A DNA stretch of 64,000 nt from positions 56,312-120,311 of the forward strand of contig NZ_QOIO01000014.1 of the NCBI RefSeq assembly GCF_003332305.1, given 5' to 3'. The stretch comes from Microvirga aerophila (GTDB lineage: Bacteria > Pseudomonadota > Alphaproteobacteria > Rhizobiales > Beijerinckiaceae). Positions 1 to 9,043 of this stretch are shown one piece after another. The notes beneath the pieces are model-generated. The model worked only from the letters and a program-made list of their open reading frames with translations, was not told the DNA's origin and ran no database searches. The position numbers were made by a program, and so were the translations under genes. How positions within the stretch are numbered: position 1 is the first letter of the stretch; each line of letters begins with the position of its first letter.

Positions 1-48
1 TCTTGCTTCCGTTCCTCAGAAACTTTTCAAAACTTTTAGAGAAACATC

Positions 49-939
49 ATGGCTGAAAACAAGGGCCGGGTTGGCGTTGTCGGGCTTGGAACAATGGGCG
101 GAGCGGTCGCTCGAAATCTGGCAGAGCGTGGCTGGGCGGTCGTCGGGTACGACCCGAGCTCTCAACGTGTTGATGAAGCGCGGGCAGCTGGGGTCAAAAT
201 CGTCGATAGTCCGGCCGCAGTGGCGGCGGAGACAGACAGGATTCTCACAAGCCTGCCTAGCGCGGCGGCGCTGCATGCGGTCGTGCGGGAGATCGCCGAC
301 AGCAATTCGAAAGAGCTACTTGTTGCGGAAATGAGTACGCTCACGCTCGAAGACAAGTCGAAGGCGGAATCGGCCTTGCGTGAAGCAGGGCACACGATGC
401 TCGACTGTCCCTTGAGTGGTACTGGCGCCCAAGCTGCCACGCGAGACCTCGTGGTCTATGCGAGCGGGGACCCAGAGCGTATCGAGGACCTTCGTGATAT
501 TTTCGCGGACTTCAGCCGTCTCGCACATAACGTCGGCGAATTCGGCAATGGCATGAAGATAAAGTTCGTTGCCAATCTTCTTGTCGCGATCAACAACGTC
601 GCCAGTGCGGAAGCCATGGTCCTCGGAATGAAAGCCGGCCTAGATCCTCAGCAGATCATCGACTTGGTGTCAGCTGGGGCGGGCAACTCCCGCATCTTCG
701 AACTGCGGGCCCCACTCATGGCCCAACGACGCTATGAACCCGCGACCATGTCAATCGGCCTTTGGCAAAAGGACATGCAGGTCATCGGCGAGTTCGCACG
801 TCAGATTGGATGCCCCACTCCTATTTTTACGGCTACTGAAACTGTCTACCGCGCGGCGCTTGCGAACGGACAGGAGAAACAAGACACGGCGTCCGTCTGC
901 ACCGTGCTCGAGTCCATGGCCGGCCTGCGGCGATCGTAA
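49..939 (+). CDS. NAD(P)-dependent oxidoreductase, 3-hydroxyisobutyrate dehydrogenase family
   Basis: A 296-residue protein with the N-terminal Rossmann motif GLGTMG (residues 12-17) and, in the helical C-terminal half, the family motif GNGMKIK followed by FVAN, which places the likely catalytic lysine at K172. Length and motif spacing match beta-hydroxyacid dehydrogenases (3-hydroxyisobutyrate, tartronate semialdehyde and glyoxylate reductases), soluble enzymes that oxidise or reduce short hydroxyacids with NAD(P). The exact substrate cannot be read from sequence. The start at the ATG has no strong ribosome site, only AGAGAAA. A sugar ABC importer lies downstream on the same strand but 585 bases away, so co-transcription is doubtful. 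Confidence 0.9.
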   Translation: MAENKGRVGVVGLGTMGGAVARNLAERGWAVVGYDPSSQRVDEARAAGVKIVDSPAAVAAETDRILTSLPSAAALHAVVREIADSNSKELLVAEMSTLTLEDKSKAESALREAGHTMLDCPLSGTGAQAATRDLVVYASGDPERIEDLRDIFADFSRLAHNVGEFGNGMKIKFVANLLVAINNVASAEAMVLGMKAGLDPQQIIDLVSAGAGNSRIFELRAPLMAQRRYEPATMSIGLWQKDMQVIGEFARQIGCPTPIFTATETVYRAALANGQEKQDTASVCTVLESMAGLRRS

Positions 940-1524
940 GCAGCAGCGGGCTCATCAATCAACTCACGCTGGAATTCGCTCCAGCGGGCTGCCGCCTTAG
1001 CCAAGGCTCTTTTATTCGGCAGACGCAGGTGGAGGCCCCGCCAAGGGTAACGTTGAACAGTATATAGCAACAGTCGGCATCCTGGCTGTTGCTCTAGCAT
1101 ATCGCGTTCAGCTAGCGACACGAAATCCGGTTCTCTGAAGACGAATGAGTTCTTTGCTAATTGGAGGTACCGCTAAAAAGCCTACACTAACCTTAAGAGG
1201 CAGGCGGCCTTCGCCGCCCGGTCAGCGAAGGTACTTTCCAGTCAAACAACGCTATGCTCGCGCTTCGTGACAAGCGGAGGAATGGCGATCGACTGGACTC
1301 ACTCCATCGATCAGCGTTTGTGCCAACATCGCGAGGGCGGAAGGCCAGCTAGATGCTTCCAGTGTTACAACATACTCACTATGGCAATCCCGCGGGAGAG
1401 CGCAATAATTCATAGGAAGCTTGAGACTTCGACCTTCTGATCGAAACCGCAAAATCGCAAAGCTACGCACTGCAAATCCACGCTTAATCTGCCGCCAAGT
1501 GCAGAGAATATAGATGGAGGAAAC
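940..1524. other. Intergenic region upstream of the sugar ABC operon
   Basis: No convincing gene is seen. Two GC hairpins occur. CGCTGGA/TCCAGCG with a 6-base loop lies at 967-986. GGCGGC-CTTC-GCCGCC lies at 1203-1218. Neither is followed by a T run, so they are weak terminator candidates for the dehydrogenase gene. The right end holds a good ribosome site (GGAGG at 1516-1520) for the next gene; the promoter itself was not identified. Confidence 0.5.
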
Positions 1525-3063
1525 ATGATGCCGGAGCCCCAATCCAGGCCAACGCCAACCCTGGAGATGCGGAACGTTTCCAAGACCTTTCCAGGCGTAA
1601 AGGCGCTGGACGGAGTTCATCTCAAGGCATGGGGGGGCGAGGTATTGGCGTTGATGGGAGAAAACGGCGCCGGTAAGTCGACTCTTATGAAGATCCTGTC
1701 AGGCGCGTACCAGCCCGATGCCGGAGCAGAGATCCTGATCAACGGACAGCATGTCGACATTAGCGATCCCATCGCGGCTAAACGCCATGGCATAGCGATC
1801 ATCTATCAGGAGCTGTCTCTCGCGCCCAATCTGACCGTTGCCGAAAATATGTTTTTGGGCGACGAGCTTCAACGCCGCGGCTTCGTGGACCGAAGGTCCA
1901 TGAATGAGCAATGCCGTCCGGTCCTGCAGCGCCTCGGCGCGCCGTTTGGTCCGGAAACACGCGTGGGCACTCTTTCGATCGCTGAGCAGCAACTTGTTGA
2001 GATTGCTCGCGCATTGCATGCCAAGTCCAAGATCCTGGTTCTGGACGAGCCGACAACGGCGCTGTCCTCGCGCGAGTCGGAGCGCCTGTTTACGCTGGTG
2101 CGGCAGCTCCGATCCGAAGGCATAGCTCTTATCTACATCAGTCACCGCATGGCCGAGGTGTATGACCTGTCGGACCGCGTGTCGGTGCTGCGGGACGGCA
2201 CGTATGTCGGCACCCTCGAGCGTGAGGAAATCAGCGCCGAGGCGCTGGTCAAGATGATGGTCGGACGTGACCTGTCCACGTTTTATAAAAAGGAACACGA
2301 TCCACATTTCAGCCGTGGGCCCGTGATCCTCGAAGTCCGGGACATCACCGACGGCGGACGGCGGGTAAAGCCATGCAGCTTTCAGGTTCATCAGGGCGAG
2401 GTGCTTGGCATCGCTGGTCTTGTGGGCTCCGGCCGGACCGAGTTGGCGCGCCTTATCTTCGGCGCGGATGGGCGGACTGGGGGAGAGGTCCTTCTTGACG
2501 GACGGCCGGTCAGCATCACCGAACCGCAAGACGCCTTGAACCTGGGGATTGCCTATCTGACTGAAGACAGAAAGGCGCTCGGCTTGTTTCTGGATATGAG
2601 CTGCGGTGAGAATATCAACCTGGGCGTGCTTCACCGTGACGCCCATCGTGGCGGTATCCTGAATCTCGCAGCCGCCCGTCGACGCGCCGAAAATGCCTTC
2701 AAGGCGCTTCGTGTTCGGGCTGCAAGCCCAATCGTTACGGTCGGCAGTCTATCCGGGGGCAATCAGCAGAAGGTCCTCCTGTCACGTTGGCTCGAGATCG
2801 GTCCCAAGGTTTTAATCCTCGACGAGCCTACTCGCGGGGTCGATATCGGCGCAAAATCTGAGATCTACCGTATCATCGATGAGCTCGCCGCGCGGGGCAT
2901 CGGCATTGTGGTTATTTCAAGTGAACTACCTGAAATCATCGGCATATGTGACCGGGTCCTGGTCATGCGAGAGGGGCAGATTCAGGGAGAAGTCGGCGGG
3001 CAGAGCGGGCGGGCGGTCACGCAGGAGAATATCATGACATATGCGGCCGGAGCTGCAGCCTGA
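1525..3063 (+). CDS. Sugar ABC transporter, duplicated ATP-binding protein (RbsA/MglA type, CUT2)
   Basis: This 512-residue protein holds two tandem ABC domains, the layout of CUT2 pentose/hexose importers. The first has Walker [10 protein letters not shown], a signature-like LSIAEQQ and Walker [13 protein letters not shown]. The second has the degenerate Walker A GSGRTE typical of the family, a full LSGGNQQK signature and Walker [13 protein letters not shown]. It hydrolyses ATP on the cytoplasmic face to drive sugar uptake through the permease encoded 31 bases downstream. The start has an ideal GGAGG site 4 bases before the ATG; a second ATG follows immediately. The substrate is not determined. 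Confidence 0.95.
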   Translation: MMPEPQSRPTPTLEMRNVSKTFPGVKALDGVHLKAWGGEVLALMGENGAGKSTLMKILSGAYQPDAGAEILINGQHVDISDPIAAKRHGIAIIYQELSLAPNLTVAENMFLGDELQRRGFVDRRSMNEQCRPVLQRLGAPFGPETRVGTLSIAEQQLVEIARALHAKSKILVLDEPTTALSSRESERLFTLVRQLRSEGIALIYISHRMAEVYDLSDRVSVLRDGTYVGTLEREEISAEALVKMMVGRDLSTFYKKEHDPHFSRGPVILEVRDITDGGRRVKPCSFQVHQGEVLGIAGLVGSGRTELARLIFGADGRTGGEVLLDGRPVSITEPQDALNLGIAYLTEDRKALGLFLDMSCGENINLGVLHRDAHRGGILNLAAARRRAENAFKALRVRAASPIVTVGSLSGGNQQKVLLSRWLEIGPKVLILDEPTRGVDIGAKSEIYRIIDELAARGIGIVVISSELPEIIGICDRVLVMREGQIQGEVGGQSGRAVTQENIMTYAAGAAA

Positions 3064-3094
3064 TCAAGCGGAAAGAACGCGGAGGAGAGCCTAG

Positions 3095-4126
3095 ATGACG
3101 GACAACAGGACGTTGGAATCAGGTGCCCCGGATACGCCGAGTACCGCAATAGGCTCCGGGCTCTCCGCGCGGCAAGTCCAATGGCGGAGCATCGTCCAAG
3201 CTGCCGGCATGCTGCCGGTCCTGATCATCATCTGCATCGGTTTCAACTACATGACCGACGGACGTTTCTTCACGGCGCAGAACATCTCGATCGTCGCTCA
3301 GCAAGCCTCGATCAACACAGTGCTCGCCGCTGGGATGACCTTCGTGATCCTCACTGGCGGCATCGACCTCTCCGTCGGCTCTATCCTAGCCGCATCGGCC
3401 ATGGCCAGCGTCACTGCGTCCCTGATCCCCGGATGGGGCCTCCTGGGCATTCCTGCCGGGATCTTGGCGGGTTTGTTCTTCGGCTTCCTGAACGGAGCGC
3501 TGGTGGCTTTCCTCAAACTACCGCCTTTCATCGTGACACTGGGCTCCCTTACGGCTGTGCGCGGGATAGCTCGTCTCATGGGTGGAGACACCACAGTCTT
3601 CAATCCTGAGCTGCCCTTTGACTTCATTGGAAATGCGTCCCTCTTCGGTGTCGTGCCTTGGCTTGCCGTGATCGCTCTCATGGTCGTGGTGGTCTCCTGG
3701 TTGATCCTTCGTCGGACGGTTCTTGGCGTGAGGATCTACGCGGTCGGCGGAAACCCGACGGCAGCACGGCTGTCAGGCATCAAGGTCTGGTCGGTCCTGC
3801 TTTTCGTCTATTGCGTCTCAGGTTTCCTTTCCGGATTGGGCGGAGTGATGTCGGTGGCGCGGCTATATGCTGCCAACGGCCTTCAACTGGGACAGGCCTA
3901 TGAACTCGATGCGATTGCGGCGGTCATCCTGGGAGGAACGAGCTTCGTGGGCGGCATCGGCACCATATGGGGCACCCTGATCGGCGCCCTCATCATCGCC
4001 GTTCTGTCCAATGGGCTGATCCTGCTTGGCGTTTCCGACATCTGGCAGTTCATCATCAAGGGCTTGGTAATCATCGGTGCGGTGACGCTTGATCGCTATC
4101 GCCTTCAGGGCAGCGCCCGCACGTAA
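3095..4126 (+). CDS. Sugar ABC transporter permease (RbsC type, CUT2)
   Basis: A 343-residue integral membrane protein of the RbsC/AraH/XylH family. It shows about eight to ten hydrophobic segments and the conserved AGMTFVILTGGIDLSVGS stretch (about residues 81-98) found across CUT2 permeases, plus the later AVILGGTSFVGGIGT loop. It forms the inner-membrane channel and works with the ATPase before it and the binding protein after it. A strong GGAGGAG ribosome site precedes the ATG. It is followed by a 107-base gap with a hairpin before the binding-protein gene. Confidence 0.95.
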   Translation: MTDNRTLESGAPDTPSTAIGSGLSARQVQWRSIVQAAGMLPVLIIICIGFNYMTDGRFFTAQNISIVAQQASINTVLAAGMTFVILTGGIDLSVGSILAASAMASVTASLIPGWGLLGIPAGILAGLFFGFLNGALVAFLKLPPFIVTLGSLTAVRGIARLMGGDTTVFNPELPFDFIGNASLFGVVPWLAVIALMVVVVSWLILRRTVLGVRIYAVGGNPTAARLSGIKVWSVLLFVYCVSGFLSGLGGVMSVARLYAANGLQLGQAYELDAIAAVILGGTSFVGGIGTIWGTLIGALIIAVLSNGLILLGVSDIWQFIIKGLVIIGAVTLDRYRLQGSART

Positions 4127-4172
4127 GAACGCGGCCACGCCATCTTGGCATCGGGCCGGGTAACGGCAGCTA

Positions 4173-4198
4173 CCGGCGGAAGGCTGGCCCACCGCCGG
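4173..4198 (+). other. Intercistronic hairpin between permease and binding-protein genes
   Basis: A perfect 7-bp stem, CCGGCGG and CCGCCGG, closes a 12-base loop in the gap between the permease and the binding protein. Such hairpins often protect or process mRNA so that the periplasmic component is made in excess. That role is inferred; the structure itself is seen. Confidence 0.45.
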
Positions 4199-4233
4199 AA
4201 GAGCTCGACAGAGGGTCAGGGAGGCTACGTCCA

Positions 4234-5163
4234 ATGTTGAGAAAGTTGTTGGTTGCAGGAGCCGCGTTGGCATTGGCAACGAGCGCAGCGTCGGCGAAAG
4301 AACTCAAGTCCATCGGGATCACGCTCGGCTCTCTGGGCAATCCCTTCTTCGTTGCCCTCTCCAAGGGAGCTGAGGCGAAGGCCAAGGAGATAAACCCGAA
4401 CGTGAAGGTTACGGCGACCTCGGCCGACTATGACCTGAACAAGCAGTTCAGTCACATTGACAACTTCATTGCGTCTGGCGTGGACATGATCCTGCTCAAC
4501 GCCACCGACCCGAAAGCCATCATTTCTGCGGTGAAGCGCGCACAACAGGCGGGCATCGTGGTCGTGGCTGTTGACGTCGCGGCCGCCGGGGCCGATGCCA
4601 CTGTTCAAACCAATAATGTGCAGGCAGGTCAGATCGCATGCCAATACTTGGCCGACAAGATCGGCGGGAAAGGCAACGTCATTATCCAGAACGGACCTCA
4701 GGTTTCAGCCGTCACCGATCGGGTCAAAGGGTGTAAGGAAGTTCTCGCAAAGAGCCCCAACATCAAAGTGCTGTCCGACGACCAGGACGGAAAAGGCGAT
4801 CGTGAAGGCGGGCTCAGAGTCATGCAGGGTCATCTGACTCGTTTCCAAGATATCGCGGGCGTATTCACGATCAATGACCCGCAGGCCATCGGCTCGGATC
4901 TCGCGGCTAAGCAGCTCAACCGCAAGAACCTTGTCATCACGTCCGTCGACGGCGCACCCGACATGGAGTCGGCGCTGAAAAGCGATACGAGCATTGTTGC
5001 TTCGGCAAGTCAGGACCCATGGGCCATGGCGCAACAGGCTGTCGCAATCGGCTATGACATCATGAATGGCAAGAAGCCTGAGAACGCGATGATCCTCATG
5101 CCGTCAACCCTGATCACACGTGATAACGTGGCGCAGTATAAGGGCTGGTCATCGCCTCGTTGA
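4234..5163 (+). CDS. Periplasmic sugar-binding protein of the CUT2 importer (RbsB type)
   Basis: A 309-residue periplasmic-binding-protein-like domain (type 1, LacI/RbsB fold). Residues 1-21 form a signal peptide: basic start, hydrophobic core, and an ASA end before KE. The mature part opens with IGITLGSLGNPFF, the usual first strand of ribose-type binding proteins, and carries a DMILLNATD segment in the N-lobe. It should capture the sugar in the periplasm and deliver it to the permease encoded upstream. Ribosome site GGGAGG lies 9 bases before the ATG. A perfect 10-bp terminator-like hairpin follows the stop. The ligand is unknown; being last in the operon is normal for the family. Confidence 0.93.
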   Translation: MLRKLLVAGAALALATSAASAKELKSIGITLGSLGNPFFVALSKGAEAKAKEINPNVKVTATSADYDLNKQFSHIDNFIASGVDMILLNATDPKAIISAVKRAQQAGIVVVAVDVAAAGADATVQTNNVQAGQIACQYLADKIGGKGNVIIQNGPQVSAVTDRVKGCKEVLAKSPNIKVLSDDQDGKGDREGGLRVMQGHLTRFQDIAGVFTINDPQAIGSDLAAKQLNRKNLVITSVDGAPDMESALKSDTSIVASASQDPWAMAQQAVAIGYDIMNGKKPENAMILMPSTLITRDNVAQYKGWSSPR

Positions 5164-5169
5164 ATAATT

Positions 5170-5193
5170 GCGCCCGAGGCATTCCTCGGGCGC
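5170..5193 (+). terminator. Stem-loop terminator after the sugar ABC operon
   Basis: A perfect 10-bp stem, GCGCCCGAGG and CCTCGGGCGC, with a CATT tetraloop, starts 7 bases after the stop codon. The downstream sequence CTCTCGCGTTT is only weakly T-rich. Position and stem strength still make it the likely end of the importer transcript. Confidence 0.7.
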
Positions 5194-5411
5194 CTCTCGC
5201 GTTTCGGCGGATTGATCCTAAGCAGCCCGAGGCCTTGCATGGTCGATAGCCCTGGCGATGGCGCAGCAATTATGATGCGGCGATCAGTATAGTTCTGGTA
5301 CCAAAAGTTGCCGATAGGACTTGTCTTAAAAGAAGAACGAAATCCTGCTGTGCGCTTGGCGCGAGTTCACAAGCCGAAGGCCCGCGCCACGTGCTGCCGA
5401 GGGAGAGAATC

Positions 5412-6695
5412 ATGACAAGAGAAGAGAGAGTTTTCACCAAGGCAGAGAGAGCTTCAGGCAACCTCGCGCGCTGCTCCATGGCGTTCGTCTTGGCCGGGGG
5501 CAGAGGCAGTCGGCTGATGGAGCTGACCGACAGGCGCGCCAAACCGGCGGTCTATTTTGGCGGAAAATGCCGCATCATCGACTTTGCCCTCTCCAATGCT
5601 CTCAATTCTGGAATCCGGCGTATTTGCGTTGCGACGCAGTACAAAGCTCACAGTCTGATCCGGCATCTGAACAGAGGCTGGAACTTCCTTCGTGTCGAGC
5701 GCAACGAGGGCTTTGACATTCTGCCCGCCTCGCAGCGGATTGCCGAGGACAAGTGGTACCTAGGCACGGCAGATGCCGTTACCCAGAACATCGATATCAT
5801 TGAAGGTTATGGCCCGGAATACATTGTGATCCTGGCAGGAGACCACGTGTATAAAATGGATTACGAGCTCATGCTGCAGCAGCACGTGCAAAGCGGGGCC
5901 GACGTAACAGTGGGCTGCCTTGATGTACCGCGCCATGAAGCGAGCGCCTTTGGCGTCATGGGCGTCGACGAGAGCGGCCGCATCATTTCGTTTCTCGAAA
6001 AACCGGCTGATCCACCGCCCCTGCCCGGCAATCCCGGCCTCGCGCTCGCCAGCATGGGAATCTACGTCTTCCAGACGAGATTCCTGGTCGACCTGTTGCG
6101 CAAGGACGAGAACGATCCCAATTCGAGCCACGACTTCGGCAAGGATCTCATCCCGGCAATCGTTCGAGACGGAAAGGCGGTGGCGCACCGCTTCTCTGAT
6201 AGCTGCGTACGCTCAGGGGCTGAGGTTGAGCCCTATTGGCGGGATGTCGGAACCGTGGACGCGTTCTGGGAGGCCAATGTCGACTTGACCGACTTTGTTC
6301 CTGCCCTCGACCTTTATGATCGTGACTGGCCGATCTGGACGTATAGTGAGCTGACGCCGCCGGCGAAATTTATTCACGATGAGGAAAACCGGCGAGGTTC
6401 GGCAACAAGCTCTCTCGTTAGCGGCGGCTGTATCGTGTCCGGATCACGGATCGACAAGTCTCTGCTGTTTACCGGAGTCCACGCGCGCTCCTACTCGCTG
6501 CTTACCCATGCGGTGGTTCTTCCCTATGTCACGATTGGCCGTCACGCCCGCCTCAGCAAGGTGGTGATCGACCGAGGCGTCGCGATACCGGAAGGTTTGG
6601 TGGTTGGAGAGGATCCGGAGGAGGACGCCCGCCGGTTTCGCCGAACCGACAAGGGCGTCTGCCTCATTACGCAATCGATGATTGACCGACTTTGA
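5412..6695 (+). CDS. glgC: Glucose-1-phosphate adenylyltransferase
   Basis: GlgC makes ADP-glucose from glucose-1-phosphate and ATP, the committed step of bacterial glycogen synthesis, in the cytoplasm. The protein (427 residues from this start) shows the nucleotidyltransferase N-terminus [10 protein letters not shown], the [15 protein letters not shown] and LSNALNSGI segments, WYLGTADAV and the metal-site stretch [14 protein letters not shown], then a C-terminal left-handed beta-helix with VVLPYVTIG. The ATG at 5412 is chosen because GGGAGAG sits 4 bases before it; an in-frame GTG at 5391 would add 7 residues but has no ribosome site. It opens glucan cluster I and lies 248 bases after the ABC operon. 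Confidence 0.95.
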   Translation: MTREERVFTKAERASGNLARCSMAFVLAGGRGSRLMELTDRRAKPAVYFGGKCRIIDFALSNALNSGIRRICVATQYKAHSLIRHLNRGWNFLRVERNEGFDILPASQRIAEDKWYLGTADAVTQNIDIIEGYGPEYIVILAGDHVYKMDYELMLQQHVQSGADVTVGCLDVPRHEASAFGVMGVDESGRIISFLEKPADPPPLPGNPGLALASMGIYVFQTRFLVDLLRKDENDPNSSHDFGKDLIPAIVRDGKAVAHRFSDSCVRSGAEVEPYWRDVGTVDAFWEANVDLTDFVPALDLYDRDWPIWTYSELTPPAKFIHDEENRRGSATSSLVSGGCIVSGSRIDKSLLFTGVHARSYSLLTHAVVLPYVTIGRHARLSKVVIDRGVAIPEGLVVGEDPEEDARRFRRTDKGVCLITQSMIDRL

Positions 6696-6806
6696 CCCGA
6701 TCAGCTGCGCAAAGTCCGGCCGTTATGTCGAGACGGAGGCTTTGAATCCACGTTCGTTCGGCATGAAGATACGGCAAGTTCTGCGTCTTCTACGAAGAGG
6801 CGGGTT

Positions 6807-7016
6807 TCAGGCGTTCCAGCTATAGCCGAAGGACAAACCCGAGGACCGACGCGGGTGATCAAGTTCGCGCATTCGCCTTTCGAGGTCGACTCGGTCTTGA
6901 GCTTCCGCGAGATATGCGCGGTCGGCCTCATTTTCAGACAGAAGCCCGAGGGTACGGCGGAGGCTGCTGAAGGCGTCGGCAATCTTGCCGTCGAAAAAAG
7001 ATAGAAATTTCATCAT
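6807..7016 (-). CDS. DUF3563 family small protein
   Basis: A 69-residue protein whose centre, YLAEAQDRVDLERRMRELD, matches the short DUF3563 domain found in many proteobacteria. Function is unknown. It has no signal peptide or membrane segment and is rich in charged residues. The two adjacent ATGs are preceded by AAGGAA at good spacing. It lies on the minus strand, 111 bases from the convergent glgC end, and is downstream of the broken glgA on the same strand across a 200-base gap holding a hairpin. Confidence 0.7.
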   Translation of the reverse strand: MMKFLSFFDGKIADAFSSLRRTLGLLSENEADRAYLAEAQDRVDLERRMRELDHPRRSSGLSFGYSWNA

Positions 7017-7152
7017 ATATTTCCTTAATATTCCTGAAATCGAACCTCCTTTGGCGTTTCCATCGAGTGCCGCGGATTACGATTCCGCAGTCTTATTCAG
7101 TGCAATAACTGAGGTTATTAACGATTGTCTGGAATTCAACCCAGGCGGAGCC

Positions 7153-7183
7153 CGCTAGGCGCATGTCTCTTATGCACCTAGCG
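7153..7183 (-). terminator. Long hairpin downstream of the broken glgA
   Basis: An inverted repeat pairs CGCTAGG with CCTAGCG and, after one mismatch, GCAT with ATGC, around a 7-base loop. It lies 38 bases past the stop of the minus-strand glgA and upstream of the DUF3563 gene. No T run follows, so intrinsic termination is possible but not certain. Confidence 0.45.
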
Positions 7184-7220
7184 GTCACTAGTACCTGAAC
7201 CAAGCGTGTATCAACCCTTC

Positions 7221-8743
7221 TCAGGCTGCAATTGCTGCCGTCTGGCAAGCGCGGCTATAAACATCCTGATACTTGGCCGCAGAACGATCCCACCCTTCAG
7301 GTCGGCTCATCGCGGCCCAGCGCATGGCCGTCAGTCGCGACTTGGATCCAAATGTTTCAAGTCCCCGCCGGATTGCGTCTAAAAATCGATGCAGCGAGTG
7401 TTCACCGAACAGGAAACCGTTGATTCCGTCCTCGATCGTATCGGCGAGCCCACCTGTCCTATGGGCGATTGGCAGGGACCCGAATCTCTGGGCATACATT
7501 TGGCTCAAGCCGCATGGCTCAAAACGTGATGGCATGAGAAGAAAATCGCTGCCCGCGTACATGCGGCGAGCATCCGCCTCATCATATCCGATCTTGACCC
7601 CGATCGATCCCGAGTGCCGTTCTGCCAGCGCTTGCGAGGCATACTCCAGCCTCGCCTCGCCTCGCCCGGTGACGGCCACCTGCCCTCCCTGTGAAACGAT
7701 GCTCTCGGCAGCCGCAATGGTGAGATCGACGCCCTTTTGATGAACCAGCCGGGATACGACGGCAAAGAGCGGCCCGCGAGAGACCGCAAGCCCGAAACTC
7801 TTTCGGACATCGTTGGCGTTGGCGCGCTTGCCACGCCAGTTGTTCGCCGAGAAGGGGCTGACGAGATAGGGGTCCTTGCTCGGGTCCCAGCTTTCGTCGA
7901 TGCCATTGACGATCCCATCAAGCCGCCCTTCCCCCGCCCGGGTTCTGAGGAGCCCGTCGAGGCCGCATCCGAATTCCGGCCTCGTGATCTCCTCCGCGTA
8001 GGTCGAGCTGACTGTCGTGATGTGCGACGAGTAGAAGATGCCGGCCTTGAGGAAGGAAAGCTTGCCGTGAAATTCTACACCGTTGATCTGAAAGGCTGCG
8101 TCAGGAATGCCGAGATGCGGCAGGCGGCTACGATCGAAGAGCCCTTGGTAGGCCAAGTTGTGAACGGTCAGGATGGTCGGAATCTGCCGTCCACGCCACG
8201 CGAGATACGCGGCAGCAAGGCCGGATGGCCAGTCATTGAGGTGTAGGAGATCAGCTCGCCACAGGGGATCGCCGGACCCGCAGGCGATATCCGCAGCCGC
8301 CAAACCGAGGCGCGCAAAGCGGATGTCGTTGTCGCTCCAGTCAACACCGCAATCGTCCCCGTAAGGGGTGCCCTCCCGATCATAGAGTTCCGGGCAGAGA
8401 AGAATATAAATGGTCAGACCGTCCGCAGTGATCGCGCGCCCGAGCCCACAGGCCGGAATCCCGGAGGCTGCCCGATCTGTTCGACGTTTCCGATTTTGGA
8501 TAGAAGCTGGCGATAACCGGGAACGAGAATCCGGACATCGTAATGGCTCCGAAGCGCTCTCGGCAGAGCGGCAGAGACCTCACCAAGGCCGCCCGCCTTC
8601 ACGTAATCCGCGATCTCCGAGGTCACATACAGAATGGACTGGCGTCGCTTAAGAGAAAGGACCTGAGAGGTATAGTTGTGCGACGCGCAAGCAGACGCAT
8701 TCGGGAAAGCCGTTCTGGCTTCCAGATTGCTTGATTCCGACAT
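7221..8743 (-). pseudogene. glgA: Glycogen synthase copy 1, interrupted by a one-base frameshift
   Basis: The gene encodes a GT5 ADP-glucose glycogen synthase in two frames. The N-terminal frame carries ILYVTSE and the KAGGLGEV substrate loop. It leaves frame at the GGG run read on the minus strand (plus 8460-8462) and stops at 8414-8416. The C-terminal frame continues without a gap in homology, through GIPACGLG, YDREGTPYGDD, LHLNDWPSG, LTVHNLAYQG, VNGIDE and [13 protein letters not shown], to a normal end. Adding one base to the G run restores one enzyme of about 500 residues. The start is uncertain: ATG at 8743 fits the frame, GTG at 8830 is longer, and neither has a clear ribosome site. 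It could be a pseudogene or a sequencing error. A full paralogue lies at 18044-19510. Confidence 0.85.
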
Positions 8744-8979
8744 TTCGACACAGTGGCGCGATCCCCATGCCCCTTCCCGCGCCGGAGGCAGGGGGCGCCC
8801 GTCAACTTTCTCACGATGTGAAAGTTCCACCTATTAGAAAACTTTTTCAGCGAGAACTCCTACAAACTCCATCCGGGCAGGACAAGCCGGTTCCGATGTG
8901 GGGATAGGAGTAAGTTCCGGCCAGGAGGCCGCAGCGCGAAACACCAAACACAAACTTGGCCGTTTTTCCAAAAAGCTCT

Positions 8980-9004
8980 GGAACAATGGCCCGGCGCCGT
9001 CGTT
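8980..9004 (+). promoter_or_regulatory. EcfG-type general stress promoter before treZ
   Basis: GGAAC at 8980-8984 and CGTT at 9001-9004 are separated by exactly 16 bases. This is the -35/-10 consensus used by the alphaproteobacterial general stress sigma factor EcfG under PhyR control. It lies 39 bases upstream of the treZ ATG, in the right direction and in an intergenic stretch. The motif is seen; use by EcfG is inferred. Confidence 0.65.
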
Positions 9005-9043
9005 CGCAAGTACCCTTCCTATATCCCATCCCACGGAGACCCG

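Noticed and set aside
1203..1218. GGCGGC-CTTC-GCCGCC hairpin as a terminator
   Set aside because: Strong stem but no T run, and it lies over 260 bases past the nearest stop codon; noted in the intergenic entry only.
1699..2646. A 315-residue minus-strand open frame inside the sugar ABC ATPase gene
   Set aside because: Antisense to Walker and signature motifs; a shadow of GC-rich codon use.
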